DNA from: Solanum dulcamara
Taxonomy: Eukaryota; Streptophyta; Magnoliopsida; Solanales; Solanaceae
Direction of reading: 5' to 3'
Length of the DNA stretch: 64,000 nt
Assembly: GCF_947179165.1 (NCBI RefSeq)
Contig: NC_077242.1
Coordinates: 23,451,097-23,515,096, forward strand
Shown: positions 1 to 12,292 of the stretch, piece by piece
How positions within the stretch are numbered: position 1 is the stretch's first letter
Layout: each line of letters opens with the position of its first letter
Position numbers and translations under genes: made by a program
Notes under the pieces: generated by a model
The model's database searches: none
Seen by the model: the letters and a program-made list of their open reading frames with translations, nothing else
Told to the model about the DNA's origin: nothing

Positions 1-1758
1 TATGTAGTCATTTGACTTTGAACCATAGCACCTGGTGAGAGCTTGTAGGTGTCTGAAATGGTATCAAGGCAAGGCCAGAGGATCTGCAGCAGATTAGGCT
101 CCATACTATTTTGGATGTAGTTCATACTTCAGCATTTTGTTTAGTTTAGGATAGTTTCTCTGGCTTTCTTTTCTTTTGTTTCCTTACAGTTGTGTACTGA
201 AAACTTAATTTTTAAAAATAAAATACTGCCAAACTTGGTTTGGTGGCTTTCAAGCAAAACAAAATATACTAATGTCAATCTCAGATCTCTCCTCCAAATT
301 ATATAATTATACGTTATTGTTTTTCCTATAATTTTTAAGTATTATCATATCTTTTTGTAGCTCACGAAAGATAAGGACAAATACTAGATGTCTAATTCTC
401 CATATATTCTTCGGATATTATAGTGAGCCTTATCAACTCTACACATCTCCAAAAAATGAAACGTCAAATAAAGAGAAGCGACTGATCAGCTAAGTAGACA
501 AAACTGCAAAAAGTATAAAAAATAAATCTCTGTCAAAAAAATTGTGAATACTTCTTTCTCCAACAAAGGTGTCAATTCTTTAACTAGTCAAAACCACAAA
601 TATAAGAAGAGATAAAGATGTAAACAATGAAGAGACTCCCTATTTCAAGATAGATTTTCCAATGTGCAATCCAAATGCAGAATTTCCATCAAACAAACAT
701 AGAAACACCCACACAGAGGAGATAATGCTCAAATGAAGAAAAACAAGGATCCTAAGAAGAATATTATCAAACACACCACACCTAGACATTAAAGTAGAAT
801 ACATGTTAAAAACTTTCAGCTATAATTCAAAATACAACTTTCACCTTACCAAGAGAAAGACATAAGCCAGAGATGACTTTCAAGATCGAGAATAAAAAAT
901 GCAAAAATGCCTTAGAACTTTCAGCTTCTAGTTTACCTCGCAAGATCGAGAATACAAAATACAAAAACATCTTTAGAACTTTCATATTTTAACTTACCTC
1001 GAACTGATTTTCAAAACTTCAAATAGGCAAACTGGTTCAGTCCTTTAGAACTTCGAACTTCTTACGCTCACACTGATTTTTAAACTAGGAACTCTCTTCC
1101 TTTCCCTTCGACTTTAGAGAACCCCATTCCTACAAAATTTCAAGTGGGTTATAAAAATTACATGGGAAATCTTAAAATACATAAACCCAGAAAGGGATTT
1201 GAGAACATACCTGATAAAACACATACTTTAGAGAACCCTATAAATAAAAAATTGAAGAATATTCAGCAAAAAAGAACTCTATTCATATATTTTTCACCAA
1301 CAGACACTACTTGTTCCTATATTGATATGTTATGGCAAGGGTTAGCTTGGTGCCACTCGTGGTTTTGAGTACCGTGTCTCAGCTAGGGTGTAGACTCGGA
1401 TCATGACAACGATCATATTGACACATAGAAAAATCTTATGCAGTTTTAGTAACCTTCCAACAAGTGAGATACTGATGAGTAATCCTAAAGCTAATGTTAA
1501 TAATGATTCTAATTTCATTCCTATTTTCTTAGAAATATTTCAGAGGTTAATGATTTTAAGAAACATGACCAAATTATGAAAATGACCAGCAGTGCAAGAG
1601 AAAAATGAGTAACTCGAACAACAAAAGTAATTACTTAAACAAAAAAACAACAAATCCAATTTAGAGAATGAAAAAAAATATCAACTCACCAAGAGTCATA
1701 CCATAGAGATTCAAGTAAATAGAAAATAGAGATTCAGTTTGATAAGAATGTAATCATA
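1..1758. other. Gene-free AT-rich intergenic DNA
   Basis: No open frame here resembles a known protein. A short direct repeat is visible around 880-1000, where the phrase 'caagatcgagaata' followed by 'cttagaactttca' occurs twice. The 74-codon frame at 1144-1368 has no family resemblance and is treated as chance. A weak LTR-end-like string (ggtgccactcgtgg ... ggatcatgaca) at about 1350-1407 recalls the 3' ends of the LTRs further right, but it is too short and isolated to call. Confidence 0.6.
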
Positions 1759-2040
1759 CACTACAAGAAATAAGACTTATTGTGGCGAGATTTAGTGGCG
1801 ATCCTACTTGTTGCTACAAAAGCTTCATATTCAGTAGCGACATATATGATTGTTCCAAAATATTTAGTTTCAGTGGTGGGTTATTTTGTGTCGCTACTAA
1901 TATCTGTCACTGATTCTCAAATTATAAAGTCCCGCTGAAATAAAATTTTGGCGCCAAATATTTAGTAGCAACTTATGAAATATCGCCTCAAAATATAATT
2001 TTGTAGCGACCTAGTCGCCGCTAATGTTAATCCAACTAAA
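1759..2040 (+). mobile_element. CACTA-type (En/Spm) transposon terminus
   Basis: The string CACTACAAGAAA at 1759-1770 is the typical terminal inverted repeat of plant CACTA DNA transposons. It is followed by a run of short GC-richer motifs (gtggcga, tagtggcga, tagcgac, gtcgccgct) in both orientations up to about 2025, as expected of CACTA subterminal repeats. The matching opposite end (TTTCTTGTAGTG) was not found downstream, so this is one end of a truncated element, or its mate has decayed. The right limit given is only where the subterminal motifs stop. Confidence 0.55.
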
Positions 2041-3010
2041 TTAAATTTAAAAGAAAAATAAACTAAAAAATCTGGAAAATAAAACCAAAGCTTAGAGAAA
2101 CAAAAGACCATTCTCTTAGGTCAGCTAAACAAAAGGCCGCTATTTCTCTTTGCTTATAGTTGTACGTTCTCTTGCACAAAGATGAAGAAACAAAATGGTT
2201 ATTATATAGATCTGGGAAAAGGGAGAAAGAAAAATAGAGACAAAAGAGGATTCTCTTTTCTATGTTGTATATGGATTCCTCTTTGCGCTTTATATGGATT
2301 AGAGTGGCACGCATTTCCAATATTATGTATGAAACATTGTTGGCATGCCAATTCAGTATTATATATAGAATGGAGTGACATATCTGTCCAATATCATATA
2401 TGTATGAAGTGGAGTGGTATGTTTTTCTGGTATATAAATCTCACGAGTCCTCATGAATCCCAGCTAGACACACTATGGTAATGGGTGAACACATAATATA
2501 TGCATTGTATTTATTCATTTATTATCATTTTACTTGAAGTTGTGAAGTATTCGTAATGGATACATGCATAAGTGTTGTGAATCATGACTTAGTGGTTATC
2601 TTTCATTCTGAGAGTTGAATTTTGTGTTAACTATATTGTTGTTGAATTTAGTTACTAGTACTGATCTTATAGTGTTGTTTTGATATATGAGACCGATCAC
2701 AAGTAAGCAGTAGAAGGCTGATCCTTATCATCACTTCATCACTTCATGTTAGGGTTAGACATTGATTCTGTTGAGTCCATATGAATTTCATACTCACCCT
2801 TGCCTTTTTTATACCTTTGTTGTGAAGGTTCCAATATCAGTACAAGTGAAATATGATCATTGTCGCTAGTTGATTATCCAAGATTCCTAGATAGTTTCTT
2901 GATTGATCTAAAGTTCTTGGATCTCTCTTACCTTTTTTATTTTGTCTCTATCTATGAGCTCACCAAATCTCTGAATCAAGTTTCTCCACACCAATCTAAA
3001 TCAACGACGA
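2041..3010. other. Intergenic DNA, no gene recognised
   Basis: Open frames at 2063-2320 (-), 2182-2481 (+) and 2860-3063 (+) are unlike any family I know and overlap each other, as chance frames do. Between 2270 and 2430 there is a loose repetition of 'gagtggcat/tccaatattat' phrases, probably a decayed short tandem. The end of the stretch grades into LTR-like sequence. Confidence 0.5.
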
Positions 3011-3655
3011 TAATACGTACTATGATCTGCAGGGGGCAGAAGTATATTATGAGTACCAAATGAATGATACTCAGTAGGCATAGGCCGACTAAGCTCCACA
3101 AATAAGGTAAGTATAAATCACAGGTAATCAGGTAGGTATAGCACAAGTAGGCAAATAGGATCTAATACAAGACAAGGCAGAAAATTATATACATATATAT
3201 ATATAAAGGAGATAGAATCCAAGAACGCACCTGCACGCGCAAGCCACAACCTATTACAGTAAGGAGGCACTAAAGGAGTCAACAGATCAAGGATGGAAGT
3301 ATCAAAAAATTACCAAAAACAACCTAGGCTAAGACATCCTGCAACCCAACTACAAATACGACAAGAGATAAGTATAGGTATAATCATATAATAACTGGCC
3401 GGACGTCCATATCCCCGGAAGGTATAAATAATGACAAACATACACCCGACCCCCATAAAATTGGGGGACCACATCATACAAATATACTGGTGATAGGTCA
3501 TGCTAATGAATTCAAGTTTGTAGTAAAAATCAGTAACATCATCGGTGGCTCTCAACAATCAATAACAAGTGTATAGACCTACACCCTCAGCCTGCTAGGT
3601 GGGACCTATACGGCCCCCTCATCCAGTTCAATGGTGCACTGCCAGAGGGGCCCAT
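3011..3655 (-). repeat. Lower part of an old minus-strand LTR, split by the element at 3656
   Basis: Read on the minus strand this contains the module 'cctactgagtatcatt' (3055-3080) that also occurs near the 3' end of the other LTRs in this window. Its upper edge CCCAT (3651-3655) is repeated at 20251-20255, so the sequence continues at 20251-22775 once the 3656-20250 element is removed. The lower boundary is not sharp and 3011 is an estimate. Confidence 0.5.
3651..3655. repeat. Left target-site duplication CCCAT
   Basis: CCCAT lies immediately before the first base (TGTAACGACCC) of the 5' LTR and again immediately after the last base (CGTGACA) of the 3' LTR at 20251-20255. Five bases is the normal gypsy duplication length, which fixes both ends of the element. 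Confidence 0.9.
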
Positions 3656-5668
3656 TGTAACGACCCATTAGGTTATTTTGAGAACTAGAGCTTTTTATTC
3701 ATAAAAAACTTATTCCGTAAATTTTTAATGGATATTTTGGACTATTCGATAACTATAATTATTAGTTGAGGGGCAAATTTAGATAACTAATTTAATTAAT
3801 GAGATAAAGTGATAATTTATTTATTACCCTATACTACATGTTTCATATTTATTAAAATAAGTTAGTAGGTTTTGTCACTTTTAGTACATGATTAATTGAG
3901 AAAATAAAATAAAAAGAAGAAGAGAAGGGTTTGGGGTGTCGAACAAAGAGGAACGAAACTCATTGCGGCGTTGAACACGAAAGGGAGAGATACTAAATTG
4001 GTGCTTTCAGGTAAAGCTAAATTCTACTTAGCTTTAGTTTTGAACAATAATTTTTTGTGCTGATAGAGAATGAAGTGAAAATTTTGATTTTCAAGTAATT
4101 TGCAACGTGGAAACAGTAATGTATAAACTTTTGATAGAATTTGGCTAATCATTGGAACAATCTAGGATCATTATTGGAGGAGTATGAATTGAGAACATGC
4201 ATATGCGACACCACTGTTTTTAACAGTTACTCGACCTTTAATTATCTTTCTTAAATTATCACTTTTAATTCATGGTTTGATGTATTAAAATAGGTAATTA
4301 AATATTAGATGTATTTGTATTGTATGAATTTTATTAAATTTATGTTGTTGGAAGAATTGAGAGTTGACCCTTGCTTAAGATTTAGGAATATGAGACTTGG
4401 GATATTAGTTAGTATCAAAATTTAGGAATTTGATTATAGATTTGGATGGGTTATTAAGTCTAGGCTAGATATATAGTGACTCGTGTATTTATGAATATTG
4501 TATATTTGATAGATTAAAAACATTCTGAGGCATCGAAGAAAGGAAAGACATTGGTGGATTAGCTTGCTTGACTTTCGGCTCTTTGGTTGAGGTAGGTTAT
4601 AGTTTATTCTATATCATAAATAGACTCTTAATAGTGTTTGATAGTTGTTGAGTAATGTGGTGAATTTTTCTATGCATTTAATTTTGTGGTTTGGATGGTT
4701 TATATGCTGTTGTGATTGGTCTGCAATTCTAAGACCGTGAAATCCATAATCTTGAACTTGCCCTATCAAAAGTGATTCCTCGAATAAAGAAGGCTTGATG
4801 AAGTATTGTTAATAAAGTGGAAAGTGATAAGAAAGAGTGATAAATTAATTATATTTGGATCGGGTGTCACATTTTGACATGGTATATTGGATCGGGTGTC
4901 ACAAGCTGACACGATATTATTAGACCGGGTGTTACATTTCGACACGGTAATAATATTAAAGAAAAATATATTAAAACAACTTAATACTACCCAATCCCAA
5001 ATGACTCATTTCTCAAAAGAGCGTGGTGTGGAGGTCTGAGTCCTCATGTATACTTTGGATATTATTGTCTAATTACGTAACTGTCTCATAGTGTGGTCAC
5101 TTGATCTTGATCTTGTTGTTTGTCAGACGTTAAGTGTTGTAGTTAATTTCCTGCTATTACTTTATGCATATTGATTCTATTTTGAGTCGGCCGATGATAC
5201 CTACTCAGTACATGTTATCCTGTACTGACCCCTACTTATATTTTTTTATTTTATTTTATGGAGTGCAGCGACTGTTCCATCGACTTCGACTCAACCTCAG
5301 CTCTAGCCCGTGTCCAGCACATCAGGTTCCAGGGTGATCTATTCCTTCCAGATCGTATTAGATTCTCTCGGGCATGGCATGATGTCCTTAGTTTTTGGAC
5401 ACATTAAGTTATTTATTTATTCTGGTGTTTGATGTTTTCAGACTTATTCTAGAATTAGATGTCCTTGAAGTGATGATTTTTAGGTTTTGGAAATAATATG
5501 TAATAGACCCAAGTGGATTGTTATTTCTTACTTCCGTAAGTTGGGCTTATGCATTATTATCGGATTTAATAAGTTGAAAAACTAATATAAGTTGGGGTTG
5601 TATCATTGGTTCTCCCACCTAGGAGGTTAAGTGTGGGTGCCACTCATGGCCCATTTTGGGTCATGACA
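3656..5668 (+). repeat. 5' LTR of the gypsy element
   Basis: It begins TGTAACGACCC and ends GGTCATGACA, giving TG...CA ends and about 2.01 kb. It matches 18205-20250 throughout in direct orientation. Near 4860-4950 the phrase 'ggatcgggtgtcac ... gacac' repeats three times, and at 5195-5235 is the module 'cctactcagtacatg ... ctgacccctac' shared with other LTRs here. Confidence 0.93.
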
Positions 5669-5672
5669 AATT

Positions 5673-5685
5673 TGGTATTAGAGCC
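5673..5685 (+). other. Primer-binding site, initiator tRNA-Met type
   Basis: TGGTATTAGAGCC lies four bases after the 5' LTR end. Plant gypsy elements usually prime on initiator tRNA-Met with TGGTATCAGAGCC, so this differs at one position (C to T). Confidence 0.85.
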
Positions 5686-5887
5686 TTAGGTTCGATGATC
5701 TTATCACATAAGGATAGGTCTAGTAGAGTCTTGCAAAATGGTATAGGGATGCATTTATCTTTCTTCGGGATGCTATGGGTCTTTAGTAAAATTCCATTCC
5801 TTCTTTCTTTCGTGACTATTATTTCAATCCAATTGGTATGTAGGTGATACAAATTGGTATTTGACCTTCTTCACTTTATTTTCGCAG

Positions 5888-7298
5888 ATGGTTAGAACTA
5901 GAGAAACAATAACACCTGAGCCAGTTGTTGGGGCTGTAGCTAGAGGAGGATTAGCAACGAGAGTCCATGGCAGAGATCGCAGGAGAAAGCCCACCATGGG
6001 CAGGGGCCAGGCAGCTAGGACAACTAGGGAAAGAGCAGCGACCCCTCCACCGAATGATGAGGTAGCTAGAGAGGATGTTGAGATGGAGGATGAGCAAGTT
6101 TATGAGAGAGAAATACCACCCCAGCCTAATCTAGAGATGACCCACCAGGTTCTCACCTATCTCAGTGGGTTATCTAATCAGGGACAAGCTCTCCCAGCAC
6201 CTTATATCCCAGGAGTACAATATGCAGCTGTTGTGGCTCCCCGCATGACTGCTCCCTCGGGAATAAGTATGTTTCCTCGATTGACTACAGGTACGGTAAT
6301 GACTAGTGACTAGCATGATCTCTTTGTTAAGTTCTTGAAGTTGAAACCCTCGGTCTTTAGGGGTACTGAATCTGAGGATGCTTATGATTTCCTTATTGAT
6401 TGTCATGAGCTGCTTCATAAGATGGATATAGTAGAGCGATTTGGTGTTGAGTTTCTGACATACTAGTTTTAGGGAGACGCCAAAATGTAGTGGCGGTCTC
6501 ATGTTGATTGCCGACCAGCAGAGGCACCACCTATGACTTGGGCAACTTTTTTTGGCTATTTCATAAAGAAGTATATTCCACGGACCTTGAGGGACAGGAG
6601 GAGAGATGAGTTCCTAAATATAGAGCAAGGGAGGATGTCTGTTGCCGTCTATGAAGCTAAGTTTCATCCCTTAGCCAGATTGCTACTCAGCTTTGCTTCA
6701 GTCCAGAAGAGAGGGTTCGCCGCTTTCTAAAGGGATTGAGGTCAGATTTATGGATTTTAGCTTTACAGGTGGCTGCTTCAACAAAATCTTTTCAGAAAAT
6801 GGTTGATTTTATGATAGAAGTGGAGGGGGTGAAGCCAAATAACTTCACTAAAGAGACAACGGTCAAGAAGTTTCGTAAGGGAGGTGAGTTTAGTGGTTCT
6901 TACTCCAGAGGAAAAGGTTTTGGAGATTATTCGACCCATCCTATTCAGTCTTCATTGCAGGTTTCAGATGGAGGTCCGTTAAAGACTAGTCAGCCCTTCT
7001 CTAATTTGGGGGGTTATCTTCAGTCTTCTTCTTCTTCGCAAAGACCCACTCTTGGCCCTAAGACTTGTTACGGATGTGGTGATCCTGGATATATCAGAAA
7101 ATATTGTCGAAGGCTGAGTCAGGCTTGGCATGATCAGGGTTATAGAACCCCAACAGTTAGAGATGGAGGCGACAACTATGGTAAGGGCTGTCATTCTAGA
7201 GGACGTGGTGGTCGCCAGTCCAGCCGAGGTAGCGGGAAGGTTAGAACTACTGTAGTACAACCTGTTAAGGGAAGTGATCAGATAGAGGACAGAGCCCA
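5888..7298 (+). pseudogene. gag (capsid/nucleocapsid) of the gypsy element
   Basis: The start at 5888 opens MVRTRETITPEP, followed by an Arg-rich N-terminus. The frame is broken by TAG at 6311-6313 and more stops near 6460-6490; the capsid part resumes at 6533-6730 and the C-terminal part at 6736-7298. The nucleocapsid zinc knuckle at about 7066-7110 reads C-x2-C-x4-Y-x4-C: the zinc-binding His has become Tyr. A basic Gly/Arg-rich stretch follows near 7190-7250. Gag would package element RNA in cytoplasmic particles; this copy could not. Confidence 0.85.
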
Positions 7299-7733
7299 TT
7301 GTTATGCTTTCCCCGAGAGGTCAAAGATAGAGGCATTCGATGCTTTATCACAGGTACTCTTATGGTCTGCGATAGTTTGGCTTTCATATTGTTTGATCCT
7401 GGATCCACATTATCTTATGTATCTTCCGCATTTGCTGATGGACTCGATTTATATTTTGACTTACTTGACATGCCTATTCGTGTTATTACTCATGTCGGTG
7501 AGTCTGTGCTAGTTGAGAAAGTGTATAGATCTTGCCTTGTGACTTTTGTGGGGAGCAAAACTTATGTAGATTTGATTATTCTGGAGATGGTTGACTTTGA
7601 TGTAATCTTGGGTATGACTTGGCTCTCTCCAAATTTTGCTATCTTAGATTGTAATGCTAAGACTGTGACATTAGAAAAGCCTGGGATGGATCAGTTGGTG
7701 TGGGAGGGTGACTATATTCCCACCCCAGTTTAG
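7299..7733 (+). pseudogene. Aspartic protease domain of gypsy pol
   Basis: A 144-codon open stretch carries the retropepsin active-site region as FDPGSTLSYVS, and further on the DVILGMTWLSP segment typical of plant gypsy proteases. The enzyme would cleave Gag-Pol inside the particle. TAG at 7731-7733 separates it from the RT region, where an uninterrupted polyprotein is expected. The active-site Asp is present, so the lesion is at the level of the polyprotein. Confidence 0.85.
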
Positions 7734-7760
7734 AGTATCTCTTTTCTTCGTGCTAAGAGA

Positions 7761-9129
7761 TTGGTGAGTAAGGATTGTTTATCCTTCATAGAACATCTTA
7801 GGGATGATAGTTCTGAAGTGCCATCGATTGAGGCTATTTTGATAGTGCGTGAGTTTATGGATGTTTTCCCCACAGACTTACCTAGTATGGCACCCGATAG
7901 GGATATAGATTTTTGTATCGACCTTGAGCCCGACACTCGCCCTATTTAAATTCCACCTTATAGAATGGCTCCGACTGAGTTGATGGAGTTGAAGGCCCAA
8001 TTTTAGGAGTTGTTGGGTAAAGGTCTTATTAGACCGAGTGCCTATTCTTAGGGTGCTCCAGTTTTATTTATAAAGAAGAAGGATGGTAGCCTTCGTATGT
8101 GCATAGACTACATGCAGCTGAATAAGGTGACTATTAAAAAGAGGTATCCTCTTCCTCGCATTGATGACTTATTCAATCACTTGGAGGGTGATTGTGTTTT
8201 CTCAAAAATTGATTTGAGGTCCGGTTACCATCAATTCAAAATACGTGGATCAGATCTACCGAAGACTACTTTTCGAACCAGGTATGGACACTATGAATTC
8301 TTGATAATTCTCTTGGGCTTACAGATGCGCCTACTACTTTAATGAGTCTAATGAATGAAATCTTTAAGCCATATTTGGATCTCTTTGTTATTATTTTTAT
8401 TGATGATATATTGATCTACTCAAAAAGCAGAAAAGAACATGAAGAGCATCTGAGGATTATTCTGGGATTGTTAAGGTAGAAAAGACTATATGCCAAATTC
8501 TCCAAGTGTGAGTTCTGGCTTGATTCAGTGTATTTCTTAGGGCACATAGTTTCTAATAATAGAGTGATGGTCGATCCCCAGAAGATTGAAGTAGTGAAGA
8601 GTTAGGCAAGACCCACTAATGTCTCAAAGGTAAGGAGTTTTATTGGGTTGTCTAGCTACTACCGCCGGTTTGTCAAGGGGTTTACTTCAATTGCTTCCCA
8701 GCTGACCAATCTGACCAAGCAGAAAGTTCCATTTATGTAGTCGGATGGGTGTGAAGAGAGTTTTCTAAAACTCAAGACCTTATTGACTACTGCACCGATT
8801 CTTGCCTTGCCAGTAGAAAGTAAGAATTTCATTATTTATTGTGATGCATCATATTCTGGTTTAGGCGCAGTGCTAATGCAGGAGAAGAATGTAATTGTCT
8901 ATGCTTCAAGGCAATTGAAGGTAAATGAACAAAATTACCCCACTCACAATTTGGAGTTGGTTGCGGTTGTATTTGCATTGAAACATTGGAGAAACTATCT
9001 ATATGGGGTAAAGTGTGAAGTGTATACAAATCATCGCAATTTACAACATGTGTTCACTCAGTGAGACTTAAATTTGAGGCAGAGGAGGTGGATGAAATTG
9101 CTAAAGGACTATGATATCATTATTCTTTA
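7761..9129 (+). pseudogene. Reverse transcriptase and first part of RNase H, gypsy pol
   Basis: The segment continues as an RT with several in-frame stops (for example TAA 7947-7949, and TAGs near 8005, 8050 and 8478) and a frameshift near 8320. The fingers motif is at about 8095-8115, DLRSGYHQ near 8213-8236, and the catalytic motif FIDDILIYS has both Asp codons at 8402-8407. RNase H begins near 8783 with the motif [12 protein letters not shown]. It stops at 9129 because another element is inserted; the reading continues at 16520. Confidence 0.9.
9125..9129. repeat. Left target-site duplication CTTTA of the nested element
   Basis: CTTTA precedes the TGTCATGACCC end at 9130 and recurs at 16520-16524 after the GGGCATAACA end. 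Removing 9130-16524 rejoins the RNase H tail in the host element. Confidence 0.9.
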
Positions 9130-12100
9130 TGTCATGACCCAACTCCGTAGGCCGTGACTGGTGCCCAATTTGGGCACCCATACATACCCTTAGCCCCACC
9201 GAGCATATAAGCAGAATAAACAAATATAAAAATCAAAAGAGATTGCTAGAGAGCGCACATAAACAGATGTAGCACACGAAGGCCGTTAAGACCATCACTG
9301 AACATAAGCCCAAAACACATATACAAAACCCACAATACAAGTCTACAGACCTCTACAAAATGATAGCATAATCATATGATGGGACAGGGCCCCATCGTAC
9401 CTTTAACCATTACAAATAAATATACAACAGAAAGGTTAGTGCCAAAATAGGGCTCCGGACAAAGGAGCACTGCCAACCAACATGGTGGATGTCCTAGGCG
9501 AGTAGATCAGCAAACCGAGTGTCTGTACCTATGGGCATGTAACACAGCCCCTGAAGAAAGGGGGGTCAGTACGGAAAATATACTGAATATATAAAGCATG
9601 GACTGTAATAAGTAAAATCATTACCAGAACAGAATGTGCAAAAATGAGCAAATTATCCAGAATACCCAAATGCTTTTCATAACCACAGATAATGTATGCA
9701 GAGAACATATACCATATCCGTCCCCATTATGAGACTCGGTGAACAAATCGTGGTCGCCGTCCTGTCACTAGTGCCATAGCACATCATAACTCTAGAGTAG
9801 GAAATATCTCCATAATACATCATATCATATCAAATGGTCATATCATAACATATCATCTGTGTACATGGCATATCATAACTCCATAAAACCCATGTACAGG
9901 TCATACCTACCCCCTCATGTTGGGGAACGACAAACAATGCAGAGAAGTATGCACGATAACAAAACCTGACCCGGGCTCGGTGAAGGAAGCATTGAGGCAT
10001 CCATAAGTAGAGTAGTGAGAAACTATATGCAATAAAAAATACAAAATATTTCCAGAGACTCGATAGCGTAACTCCGATGCTAAGTCATATAAGAGAAATT
10101 AAGCGATAATCATAGTGTATGTCTTTCAGATGTCACGATGATCTATGTCAAAATAATCTTTCTGAAATCGTTTCTATATTTCCAGATATATTATGGGGCT
10201 CAATAGAATAATTAAAATGAGCTATCGTTCAAAAATAAGACAAGAATCATATTAAGTACCTTTTGAAAGTCATTTTGGGTTACATCAAAATGAAACTTCT
10301 AGAATTATATACTCGTATCAAAGCGCAATAAAATGTCCTTTGAAAACAAAGAAATTGGCCATCCTAGTGGCTCTAGGAATAGGAACTTCCTTGGAACCAT
10401 AAAAAAGTCATATACTTGCTTCATAAAAACCATGCTAAAAAGGAAGATTAGCTTTGCATATTTGTGCCTAAAATATGCTAAGAGATAGAATAAGCTTAAT
10501 ACACTTTAGCCGAAGACATGCCAAAGGAAAGATTAAGCCTTACATACTTATGCCAAAAATATGCCAAAAGAAGGAAACGTTAGCTTTACATACCTCTTAT
10601 GGATTACTCTTAACATGTTCGCCACGTCGTCTCTTAAACCTATTTAACACGAAATAAATACGAGCATAAACATCCCTCGACTTTCCAGCGTCTTAAGTTA
10701 TATATGAGTATTCATAGAACGCATCTCTTCGCTCGCCTTCTCGACTAGTTCCTTAGTTAGTTAAGGAGTTAACGGAAATAGGGCAGCACCTCCCCTATAA
10801 TATGCCCTATATGAATTTCCAATTAGATACCTAATCACTACATCCAACCAACAACAACAAGATTCAGCTCATACACAACTAAAACATGGCAACATTACAC
10901 AATATAAGCTCCAAACAACTTGCTGAAAATTACGATACCAAAATAAGGTTTCTAGTCTTTATTTTGCAAAACCTTTAATTGTATGAAATGAGGGGTCATG
11001 TGTCTGAAACAAGCATACACCACACCTATTTTAGAATAATTTTAGGCCCTGCAACACACCACCACAGACTTACAACAGCACACCACAAGCACAACACCTT
11101 GCTTCGACTACAATTTAACTATAGCGACTCCAATTTAGTTTGCTCCGAACGTCAAACATTTATACGACATTTTTACACTTCCAGCAGAATACAAGGTGTT
11201 TAATACACCCTATAACAACATCATAAACTTCAAATTGGAATAAATGACCTTACCTTATCCGAAATTGGCCAAAAATCGCCAAAATTGCATCTCGGAACTT
11301 TTCTAAATGTGCTGAAATTTTGTGGCTGCTTGCTATCCATTTGGTGCTGCTCCATAAATTTAAATCATTAACACTCTCATAACCTATCCAAACCCTTACC
11401 AGAATGTGGGAGAATAGAACCAAGCTATACCTTGCTAAAATTTACTAAAACTTGTCTTGGAAGTTCTCTTAGTATGCTGAAAAGTAGTGTGCTATTTGTG
11501 TCGCTTATTCGCTGTTCCAAATAGAAAATTTTCATTATTAAACTCCGCTATATCACCGTAGGATACCTTAAATAATTAATTCACGAAACAAAATCAGAAA
11601 CCTTACCTTAAATTGAGCCAACCCGTGGCTGCCCTCTCTTGCCTTCAATGTTTTCCTCTTCTTTTTTTCCAAACAGAACATGCTGAAAATGAAGTATATC
11701 TCAGCATAATATACATATATATACCTTCTTATAAGGTTCCATGTGTCAGCCCCTTAGAGGTGACACATGGCAGCCTCCTAGGGCGCCACCTCAGACCATG
11801 CAGCCCCTCACATGCTGCCACGTGGCAGTGGGGTCCATCCCAAGCTGCTGCATCACCTACTTGACCCTATGTAGGTGCATCACCTGCTTTTATAAGTAGG
11901 TGCATCACCTACTTGTCCAAGTAGGTGCATCACCTACTTGCTTCGAGTAGGTGCGTCGTTTCCTTATTTCTCTTTCGTGAGCTCGTAATCTCATTTCACT
12001 TCAAGAGACTATGTATTCGTTGCTACTTAATCTCGACGTGTACTCAAGCATCTTAGTTATTTAATACATCTAAGTCGGTAGCTTACGCAAGTAAGTCGAG

Positions 12101-12292
12101 TCCTACGACCCATTACTTGGCCTCCAACTCCTTTCGGATTCTTATAACCCTATTTCCAATCTTCCCTATTATGAGGTATCTCATTCTCCTTTCCTTAGAG
12201 TTATTTGATACGTGGTGGATAATCTAGAGCACACGACACTTTTCAAGAGACTTAAGACAGTGTCCCAAGGTGAAAAAGTATGGGGCATAACA
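9130..12292 (-). repeat. LTR A of the nested element (its 3' LTR)
   Basis: On the + strand it starts TGTCATGACCC and ends GGGCATAACA. It aligns along its length with 13392-16519. The region 11739-11955 (U3 side) has palindromes and hairpins, described separately. Confidence 0.9.
11739..11955 (-). promoter_or_regulatory. U3 palindromes: G-box palindrome and hairpin array
   Basis: Three structures lie in a row. CCATGTGTCA at 11739-11748 pairs with TGACACATGG at 11761-11770. CTGCCACGTGGCAG at 11815-11828 is a perfect 14-base palindrome with a G-box core (CACGTG), a known bZIP/bHLH site. From 11848 to 11955 the unit AGTAGGTGCATCACCTACT (9-base arms around a CAT loop, including one flanking base on each side) occurs in about four full or partial copies. 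The position, a few hundred bases into the LTR on the transcribed strand, suits promoter or enhancer elements; the function is inference. Confidence 0.6.

Noticed and set aside
1144..1368. 74-codon frame
   Set aside because: No resemblance, no promoter or splice context; treated as chance.
1350..1410. LTR 3' end-like string (ggtgccactcgtgg ... gatcatgaca)
   Set aside because: Only a short similarity, with no primer site or LTR body around it.
7299..7733. Possible domesticated host aspartic protease
   Set aside because: It sits in correct order between gag and RT of an end-to-end retrotransposon with matching LTRs, so it is simply the element's protease.
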